A stretch of DNA of 64,000 bases from Opisthocomus hoazin (lineage: Eukaryota > Chordata > Aves > Opisthocomiformes > Opisthocomidae). The translations under genes and the position numbers were made by a program. Of the stretch, positions 61,401 to 64,000 are shown in pieces. Every line of letters begins with the position of its first letter. Positions within the stretch are counted from its first letter, which is position 1. Location of the stretch: the NCBI RefSeq assembly GCF_030867145.1, contig NC_134421.1, forward strand, positions 24,621,979 through 24,685,978, written 5' to 3'. Under the pieces are notes generated by a model. That model worked only from the letters and a program-made list of their open reading frames with translations. It had not been told where the DNA came from and ran no database searches.

Positions 61401-63510
61401 TGGTTTTGTGCCGTTGTAAGTTAAGGTCTGAAATATATGCGTGAGTATCTCCGCCTCTCCCTATCAACCCCATGCTCTGCACTTCATGGGTTCTTGCCTG
61501 GGGGCTGAGACCTGTTCTTGCAGAACTTAACTGGACGATGGAGCTTTTAACCCAGAGAGGTTTCTTCTTTGCCCTTCTCTTCCTGAGATACGAAACCCTC
61601 TTACCCCACCACATTCTCTGCTTTCAGCTAGTCCCCGTCCTAGACCCACAATCTTCTACTGTGTGTGGCATTTTTGGTTTGCTTTTGTGCTTTGCTAGCA
61701 AAAAGAAAAGCCCTTCCAGACAGATGGTGGATGCAACTTGTCTCTTGCTTAATTCTCTCTCATTGGTACAGATAGCACAACCCCAGCACTTAGGGAAGAA
61801 ACGAGTTTGGACAATCAGAAACAATGAGTCCAGAGAACAGAACATGTTAGTTGGTCAGGACTGTGCAGGATGGCCCTGAAGGCACAAGAATAGTATTGTG
61901 GATAATGCTGCAGTAGAAGTTCCTGATAGTATAGATATGATTTAGTATTACTTATATTTAAAATCGTTACATTGTCGTAGTAGTAGTATTTCATCCATCA
62001 CTCTCTGACTCTGCCTGATTCAAAAGCAGGGTCAGCTACACATGAATCATTCTTGACAGAAACTCATCAACGTGCCTAGGTAATCTTGTAAAGGTTTGCC
62101 ACTAATTCCACCTAGCAATGTACATTCTAGTTTGTTTTAGGAGAATTTTTTTTTAATGGCTGGCAATGATTTTAAGACTTTCTTTTGAAAATCTGTTCAG
62201 CTTTACACGTAAATATCTTCTGGGTGCATTATAAATGTTGGGTATTTTAAATACATCAGGTAAGACTAAAATTTCCCCTTGGATAGCTAAAGGATATTTT
62301 CATCAGTTGTTGATAAATTTCAGAGAAACAGTTAAATTGTAAATATTTAAAAGTTTTATTTTGTAAATGTTGTAGATATTTGAAATATAATTAGAGATAA
62401 TAAAACTTGACTACCTCAGTTTATTTTAGTGTAAAAATAAACTAAAATTATCTGAAGGTATAAGAAGTTTTCAAAGAAATCTCAAAAAGTCATTAATAAA
62501 TCGGGTGAAGTTGTTATGAAGGACCTTCTAATGAATTAGTGATGATTTAACCTTTCGTGACTCAAAAGTGCCATTAAGAACTTCAAGGCACAAACAAAAC
62601 TGGAAGTCATTGGGAAGATCATGTGCTCTCACTTACCCTGGAGCAACGTTTATACATCAAACTTATTTCTCTCTTAAGTTTTAATTGTGTGGGTCTTCTC
62701 TGTTTTTTCCTTCTCCCATTTTCTGGAGGAATTGGTTTCTCAAAAAGTAATGCCCCTGAATAGAAAACTAAAAACTACTTAGTTTTTCTGTGTTTTTTGT
62801 TATTCTGAACGAAGAGGTTAATTCATACTAAACAAAGGTTTCATACTATGAAGTTGGAAGGAACACTTGTGGTCATCTAGTCACATATTGATTTTTTTTT
62901 TTTTTTTTTTTTAATCCATATGACTGCTATGAATTAATTCCTTTGTGAACTAGAGCTATCCTTTTGAAGAAAACACCAGTCAACAATAGTTATTTATTCA
63001 AGCTTTAATTCAAGCTCTGGTAGTACAGCATGTAGTTCCTCAATCATGTGTACCTGAAACATGTACATAAAGACTGCTGAGATTTCTCTTATTGCCTCAT
63101 CCATCACAGCTGAAATTCTCTCTTAGGTCAGAACAAATTGAAGTGTTATGAATTAGACCTGATACCAGAAGCAAATCTGAAGGCCCCTTGTGTGTGTGCA
63201 TATATATGTATATAGCTTTTTTTTTTTTTAAATTAAAAGCCAGACTTCTCTGCCTATCTTCTTGTATGGTTCCAATTAAATGAAGACAAAGGCAACTGAA
63301 TCTTCAAATGGTGTTTCTGTATTGAAGGATCATGTCAGCAGTGAAGATCTGCAGTATCCCCCTGCTTCAGTCTTGGCAACAAGTTCAAAAAGGAAGTCAG
63401 AAAATGAGAGCGAATCAGCTGTGCATAATGTGGACAAGCAAACAGGCAACTTCCCCTCCCTGAGTAATGCTTTGGAGCACATTGTGGAGCAGCTGGATGT
63501 TTTAACTCTA
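10457..63510 (+). CDS. POC1B: POC1B, centriolar WD40 protein (gene-level entry; 11 exons, 3' end outside window)
   Basis: POC1 proteins localise to centrioles and basal bodies and support centriole stability, duplication and ciliogenesis; human POC1B mutations cause cone-rod dystrophy. Coding exons are 10457-10471, 10682-10766, 19562-19733, 20527-20706, 21983-22090, 22964-23079, 23469-23602, 24348-24416, 26961-27113, 35769-35855 and about 63286-63510. They join without a frame break into 448 codons. Seven WD40 repeats at 42-residue spacing start near residues 17, 59, 101, 143, 185, 227 and 269. They are followed by the conserved linker [20 protein letters not shown] (321-340) and the first part of the POC1 motif ([14 protein letters not shown]). 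From memory the human protein is 478 residues, so about 35 residues of C-terminal coiled coil should lie in a final exon to the right. Agreement with human POC1B is residue-for-residue across junctions, which supports POC1B over POC1A, as does the nested GALNT4. Confidence 0.95.
10472..10681 (+). other. POC1B: POC1B intron 1 (210 bp)
   Basis: Short, GC-rich, GTAAGG...CGCAG intron inside the CpG island. No repeat or second gene seen. Confidence 0.8.
10682..10766 (+). CDS. POC1B: POC1B exon 2 (start of WD repeat 1)
   Basis: Acceptor CCCTCTTCGCAG|GAG, donor CTGG|GTGAGT, phase 0 in and phase 1 out. Encodes [20 protein letters not shown] followed by FSADGAGL, the first two strands of WD repeat 1, with the GH dipeptide at residues 16-17. 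It is extremely GC-rich because it lies inside the CpG island. Its phase-1 end is the junction from which a POC1B-GALNT4 readthrough would splice. Confidence 0.9.
11196..11207 (+). other. Candidate splice acceptor just upstream of the GALNT4 start
   Basis: CTCCTCTCGGGCAG followed by GGGCTGCC is a plausible 3' splice site 22 bp before the GALNT4 ATG. In mammals POC1B 5' exons splice to the GALNT4 exon (the POC1B-GALNT4 readthrough), so this is the natural acceptor for the same event. Joining POC1B exon 2 here reads eight more codons and then TGA at 11231-11233, overlapping the GALNT4 ATG at 11230-11232. Use of the site is inferred, not shown. Confidence 0.5.
11230..12981 (+). CDS. GALNT4: Polypeptide N-acetylgalactosaminyltransferase 4 (single-exon gene)
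   Basis: Starts mucin-type O-glycosylation in the Golgi by moving GalNAc from UDP-GalNAc to Ser/Thr. GALNT4 also acts on partly glycosylated peptides such as the PSGL-1 type (family knowledge). The 583 codons run uninterrupted to TAA; human GALNT4 is 578 residues from memory. Type II topology: short basic tail RRWTWVRK (7-14), signal anchor about 16-36, stem to about 100, GT-A domain about 135-320 with the metal-binding DCH (232-234), Gal/GalNAc-T motif about 315-355 containing WGGEN (339-343), and C-terminal ricin-type lectin domain about 460-583 with CLDY (462-465) and a final QIWKFE. The ATG has A at -3; an alternative start would drop the tail that matches human RWTW. It is nested in POC1B intron 2 on the same strand, and the lack of introns is normal for this gene. 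No missing residues noted. Confidence 0.97.
   Translation: MRIRLARRWTWVRKSCAFLGFLMIAYFVVELSVSSFGASLAGESITKGKWERRFSEGAAEAVDLARPVYDKSPPDPRAPGEWGKPSRLQLSPEEKKQEQELIEKYAINIYLSDKISLHRHIEDNRLGGCKTKSYNYRRLPTTSVVIAFYNEAWSTLLRTIHSVLETSPSVLLKEIILVDDLSDKVYLKTELEKYISSLKRVRLIRTNKREGLVRARLIGATFATGDVLTFLDCHCECVSGWLEPLLERIAENETVIVCPVIDTIDWKTFEYYMQTAEPMIGGFDWRLTFQWHSVPKPERLRRNSETDPIRSPTMAGGLFAVSKKYFEYLGTYDTGMDVWGGENLELSFRVWQCGGMLEIHPCSHVGHVFPKRAPYARPNFLQNTARAAEVWMDEYKEHFYNRNPSARKENYGDISERKILRERLKCKSFKWYLRNVFAELHVPEDRPGWHGAVRSAGIPSECLDYVLPEHHPTGAHLSLFGCHGQGGNQFFEYTSNKEIRFNSVTELCAEVPEHEDFIGMRSCPKDGSPVPEIIIWHFKEDGTIYHPHSGKCLTAYRTTEGRADVQMGPCNAADKNQIWKFEK
12982..15850 (+). other. GALNT4: Probable GALNT4 3' untranslated region and POC1B intron 2
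   Basis: There is no coding capacity after the GALNT4 stop. Candidate poly(A) signals AATAAA lie at 15450, 15494, 15498, 15805 and 15841, with an ATTAAA near 13303. The cluster at 15450-15850 would give a 2.5-2.9 kb UTR, compatible with the long mammalian one, but the true end cannot be told from sequence. It contains a polypyrimidine tract with a C13 run (14848-14930). Confidence 0.4.
14848..14930 (+). repeat. Polypyrimidine tract with a C13 run
   Basis: Nearly uninterrupted T and C, with 13 consecutive C at 14873-14885 immediately followed by AG, then more T-rich sequence. It is low-complexity and also reads as a strong splice acceptor (poly-pyrimidine then CAG). Confidence 0.85.
15851..19561 (+). 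other. POC1B: POC1B intron 2, distal part; no second gene seen
   Basis: AT-rich, with an A18 run near 16684. A 162-codon frame at 17803-18291 resembles no family. In-frame open sequence precedes exon 3 from 19366. No CR1 copy recognised here. Confidence 0.6.
19562..19733 (+). CDS. POC1B: POC1B exon 3 (WD repeats 1-2)
   Basis: Acceptor TTATTTCTTGCCAG|CT, donor TGCAT|GTCAGT (weaker than consensus). Phase 1 in, phase 2 out. Encodes [14 protein letters not shown], closing WD1, then all of WD2 with [20 protein letters not shown] and [10 protein letters not shown]. The split codon with exon 4 gives Ile and keeps the 15-residue spacing of the human WIPDK...KAH segment exactly. Confidence 0.95.
19734..20526 (+). 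other. POC1B: POC1B intron 3
   Basis: 793 bp, AT-rich, ends in a T-rich tract and CCCAG. Nothing else seen. Confidence 0.8.
20527..20706 (+). CDS. POC1B: POC1B exon 4 (WD repeat 3 and start of 4)
   Basis: Acceptor TTTTTTTTCCCAG|T, donor GCCAA|GTAAGT. Phase 2 in, phase 2 out. Encodes [20 protein letters not shown] and [12 protein letters not shown], then [11 protein letters not shown] at the beginning of WD4. It aligns to human POC1B without gaps. Confidence 0.96.
20707..21982 (+). other. POC1B: POC1B intron 4
   Basis: 1276 bp, AT-rich, with a short G-rich tract near 21775-21790. No gene or recognisable mobile element. Confidence 0.8.
21983..22090 (+). CDS. POC1B: POC1B exon 5 (WD repeat 4)
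   Basis: Acceptor CTTGTTCCAG|A, donor GGAGG|GTAAGT. Phase 2 in and out, so an in-frame cassette of 108 nt. Encodes [20 protein letters not shown] and [15 protein letters not shown]. This is a classic WD strand set with the Asp-Trp pair. It is too short to stand out as a long reading frame and was found by homology. Confidence 0.96.
22091..22963 (+). other. POC1B: POC1B intron 5
   Basis: 873 bp, AT-rich. The open frame from 22719 into exon 6 is chance read-in from the intron. Confidence 0.75.
22964..23079 (+). CDS. POC1B: POC1B exon 6 (WD repeat 5)
   Basis: Acceptor TTATATTTAG|A, donor CAAAG|GTAAAA. Phase 2 in, phase 1 out. Encodes [20 protein letters not shown], then [18 protein letters not shown], nearly identical to human POC1B. 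The donor is weak after +4, and open reading continues into the intron. Confidence 0.96.
23080..23468 (+). other. POC1B: POC1B intron 6
   Basis: 389 bp, AT-rich. Donor GTAAAA, acceptor TGTAAATTAG with a short pyrimidine tract. Nothing else seen. Confidence 0.8.
23469..23602 (+). CDS. POC1B: POC1B exon 7 (WD repeat 6)
   Basis: Acceptor GTAAATTAG|TT, donor CACAAG|GTATAC. Phase 1 in, phase 0 out. Encodes [34 protein letters not shown] and [10 protein letters not shown]. The WD dipeptide is replaced by LD at the end of repeat 6, as in human POC1B (KILDLLEG), so this is a family trait and not damage. Confidence 0.96.
23603..24347 (+). other. POC1B: POC1B intron 7
   Basis: 745 bp, AT-rich. Donor GTATAC is far from consensus; acceptor TTTCCTTCAG is good. 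Nothing else seen. Confidence 0.8.
24348..24416 (+). CDS. POC1B: POC1B exon 8 (first half of WD repeat 7)
   Basis: Acceptor GTTTCCTTCAG|GGA, donor GCTCAG|GTTTGT. 69 nt, phase 0 at both ends. Encodes [20 protein letters not shown] then DAQ, matching human [20 protein letters not shown]. Skipping would remove 23 residues in frame and destroy the last propeller blade. The donor is weak. Confidence 0.95.
24417..26960 (+). other. POC1B: POC1B intron 8
   Basis: 2544 bp of AT-rich sequence. A degraded piece around 24795-24870 has faint CR1-like phrases but is too diverged to call. No gene seen. Confidence 0.65.
26961..27113 (+). CDS. POC1B: POC1B exon 9 (end of WD repeat 7 and linker)
   Basis: Acceptor GGCTTCTTACAG|GTA, donor GTTGAG|GTGAGT. 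153 nt, phase 0-0. Encodes [13 protein letters not shown], closing the propeller, then the linker with [20 protein letters not shown], one of the most conserved stretches outside the WD domain (human [20 protein letters not shown]). Confidence 0.96.
29690..29900 (-). mobile_element. Degraded CR1 3'-end fragment
   Basis: Diverged CR1 phrases in minus orientation: GGAGGTCATCTGGTC near 29728, a GGGTGGAGATTCC-like block near 29805, CTCTCTGGGTGATCT, and a shifted version of the usual TTCCAGTG segment. The terminal 8-mer repeats are lost and insertions interrupt the match. The edges are approximate. Confidence 0.6.
32432..33005 (+). repeat. Pair of diverged ~50-bp direct repeats, about 525 bp apart
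   Basis: Copy A (32432-32483) and copy B (32956-33005) share CCTC-CCTTA-CTCTGATA, GTAAGC and CTATATGCAG-GGAGACT, about 80% identity by eye. The sequence between them is unrelated. They may be two remnants of one old interspersed repeat. I do not recognise the family. Confidence 0.6.
35769..35855 (+). CDS. POC1B: POC1B exon 10 (variable linker)
   Basis: Acceptor AATTTTCAACAG|GTC, donor ACTTGG|GTAAGT. 87 nt, phase 0-0. Encodes [20 protein letters not shown] then SSSSSFNTW. It corresponds to the human INPK...STPPVMDI segment, which is weakly conserved. It is accepted on its position, good splice sites, open frame and the shared E|(V/I)NP junction and PPV(I/M) phrase. Confidence 0.85.
38797..39295 (-). 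mobile_element. Old CR1 3' fragment (about 500 bp)
   Basis: Diverged minus-strand CR1: CCTTGTCCAGTTCAGAT, GGATGGAGATTCCACCACCT, CTCTGGGCAACTTGCT, then the ORF2 end region (CCCCTCACCATCTTGC, CTCCAGTATGTCAATGTCTG, AGAAGCCCAAAACAGGACAC). It is continuous in order but full of substitutions and small indels, with the tail repeats gone. It is clearly older than the copy at 48268-49147. Confidence 0.8.
41226..41472 (-). mobile_element. CR1 3' end (short, young-looking, minus strand)
   Basis: Starts with three CACAGAAT units (reverse complement of the ATTCTGTG tail), then GGTTGGAAGGGACCTCTGTG, GTCATCTAGTCCAACCCCCC, CAGCCTGTTCCAGTGCTCC and ATGTTCAGACGGA. It is nearly identical, in inverse orientation, to the 3' end of the plus-strand copy at 48268-49147, so both belong to the same subfamily. 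It is 5'-truncated inside the last part of ORF2. Confidence 0.92.
45504..45526 (+). repeat. G23 homopolymer
   Basis: Twenty-three uninterrupted G on the plus strand, followed by an A-rich purine stretch to about 45537. In the POC1B transcript this would be intronic poly-G. The true length is uncertain, since homopolymers of this size are error-prone in assembly. Confidence 0.9.
48268..49147 (+). mobile_element. CR1 retrotransposon, 5'-truncated, ORF2 C-terminus open, intact 3' tail
   Basis: The frame 48283-49059 is open for 258 codons to the normal CR1 ORF2 stop. It includes [92 protein letters not shown] and ending [10 protein letters not shown] 3' UTR with GGTTGGACTAGATGACC and three ATTCTGTG units follows. 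The RT catalytic box and everything upstream are absent, so it cannot move by itself. The ATG at 48283 is incidental. This is the best-preserved CR1 in the window. Confidence 0.95.
50054..50090 (+). repeat. Perfect 13-bp inverted repeat with an 11-base loop
   Basis: Arm CAGTGACTGAGGA (50054-50066), loop TATATAATTGT (50067-50077), arm TCCTCAGTCACTG (50078-50090). Pairing stops immediately outside the arms, so the hairpin is too short for a microRNA precursor. Confidence 0.9.
50097..50134 (+). repeat. 18-bp direct repeat, two copies, 20-bp period
   Basis: TTCCTATTTTGAACTCAT occurs at 50097-50114 and again, identical, at 50117-50134. It lies directly next to the hairpin at 50054-50090. It looks like a recent local slippage duplication. 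Confidence 0.9.
50503..50724 (+). repeat. AT/GT-rich microsatellite region and (ATT)n
   Basis: TGTGTGTATA and ATATATATAT runs at 50503-50606, and a TTATTATTATTATTA tract near 50703-50724. Open frames rich in Tyr, Ile and Cys here are artefacts of the low complexity. Confidence 0.85.
55220..55249 (+). promoter_or_regulatory. Two p53-type decamers in a 15-bp tandem duplication
   Basis: GAACATGTTT at 55224-55233 and 55239-55248, separated by GATTA. Each matches the p53-family half-site RRRCWWGYYY at all ten positions with the high-affinity CATG core. The pair arises from an exact tandem repeat of ATTAGAACATGTTTG. Motif only; function is not shown. Confidence 0.45.
55978..56022 (+). repeat. Tandem duplication, 25-bp period, containing palindrome TGATTAATCA
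   Basis: ATCTGATTAATCAGACCATA occurs at 55978-55997 and 56003-56022 with an AT-rich spacer. Each copy carries the self-complementary TCTGATTAATCAGA. Confidence 0.9.
62846..62912 (-). repeat. Possible CR1 tail remnant followed by a T21 run
   Basis: GTTGGAAGGAACACTTGTGG and GTCATCTAGTC resemble the last 40 bp of CR1 in minus orientation, but the 8-mer tail is gone. A run of 21 T follows at 62892-62912. Too short to be certain. Confidence 0.4.
63286..63510 (+). CDS. POC1B: POC1B exon 11 (linker and start of the POC1 C-terminal motif)
   Basis: Donor ACTCTA|GTAAGT, phase 0 out. The frame has a TAA at 63277-63279, so the acceptor must follow it. AAATGAAG|ACA (exon from 63286) and GACAAAG|GCA (exon from 63292) are both in frame. 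It encodes a Ser/Lys/Glu-rich linker and then [18 protein letters not shown], matching the human VTDALEHIMEQLNVLTQ, the entry to the C-terminal coiled coil used for centriolar targeting. The ATG at 63280 is intronic. The exon after this one is outside the window. Confidence 0.9.
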
Positions 63511-64000
63511 GTAAGTATTCAATAACAGATAACGCTTGCAGTGGAAAATGATAATGCTGTCAATAGACAAAAAAACCCCAGGAACCATGTTCATACATCA
63601 AAATATTAAAGTCCGTGGGATTATTTTGAATAGTTGCATAATCAAGTGACTGTTTTAGTTTTTTCCTTTCAGCAAATATTGATCACGTATATTGTGTTTG
63701 CTAAAGTGAAATCTTCCTGCTACATAATCATAAAGAGTATTGTTGTATTTGTAACTCTGGAGGAGTCACTGTTTTTCAGTAGTGAGATCTAGCATAGATT
63801 TGCCAGAAGCCAATTGTTTAGCAGACATGGTCGGATTCCAGCTTGAACAATCATGCATTAGCATGGAATGAACAAAGTAAATTGGCAATGTACCATTAAA
63901 TCCCTTTTCAAACTTAGTGCTCAAAATGTTGGCTTAGGTAGCAATCTAAGCAGTGGAATAATTCCTAGTGTAAGTGAAACTGCACAAATACTAGTCTTAG
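63511..64000 (+). other. POC1B: POC1B intron 11 (5' part)
   Basis: AT-rich intron sequence running off the right edge. I see no sequence resembling the expected final exon (human TVSILEQRL...). Confidence 0.75.

Larger units (their letters stand above)
35856..63285 (+). other. POC1B: POC1B intron 10 (about 27.4 kb)
   Basis: Very long intron between two phase-0 exons. It holds three CR1 copies (38797-39295, 41226-41472, 48268-49147), a G23 run, AT-rich microsatellites, a perfect short hairpin and small tandem duplications, each listed separately. Apart from the CR1 frame I saw no reading frame that resembles a protein family and no RNA gene. An undetected noncoding RNA or enhancer cannot be excluded. 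Confidence 0.7.

Noticed and set aside
1..64000. CRISPR arrays, operons, phage or other prokaryotic systems
   Set aside because: Spliced genes, CR1 repeats, CpG island and long AT-rich introns show vertebrate DNA; no regularly spaced repeats with unique spacers.

Overview
The window is vertebrate nuclear DNA, almost certainly from a bird. It is AT-rich with long introns, and its dominant interspersed repeats are CR1 non-LTR retrotransposons ending in 8-bp tandem tails (ATTCTGTG or ATTCTATG units), as in avian genomes. I cannot name the species. Calls rest on reading the translations and on remembered vertebrate orthologues; no database search was run.

Layout. Bases 1-10200 are intergenic. 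I see no host coding exon there, only a cluster of truncated CR1 copies in both orientations (4104-6612), a CpG-bearing patch (about 6930-7125) and a roughly 1 kb LTR-like avian repeat with internal ~50-bp repeats (about 9265-10222). That repeat ends about 230 bp before the POC1B start codon. A CpG island covers about 10220-11230.

From 10457 to beyond the right edge lies POC1B (+ strand), encoding the centriolar WD40 protein POC1B. I could place 11 coding exons (1344 nt, 448 codons). All junctions keep frame, and they encode seven WD40 repeats, the conserved linker and the start of the C-terminal POC1 motif. The last exon or exons are outside the window. Introns range from 210 bp (intron 1) to about 27.4 kb (intron 10).

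Nested on the same strand inside POC1B intron 2 is an intact, single-exon GALNT4 gene (11230-12981, 583 codons), a Golgi polypeptide GalNAc-transferase. Nesting and a probable shared 5' end match the mammalian POC1B/GALNT4 locus. Here the likely readthrough splice would not fuse the proteins: the POC1B frame would stop at a TGA overlapping the GALNT4 ATG.

The remaining intronic DNA holds more CR1 pieces (29690-29900, 38797-39295, 41226-41472, 48268-49147), homopolymers including a 23-base G run, a perfect short hairpin, small tandem duplications and a p53-like pair of decamers. I found no CRISPR, tRNA, rRNA or prokaryotic feature and no convincing undescribed system. The most useful leads are the shared-promoter/readthrough arrangement, the repeat abutting the promoter, and splice-site oddities in POC1B.
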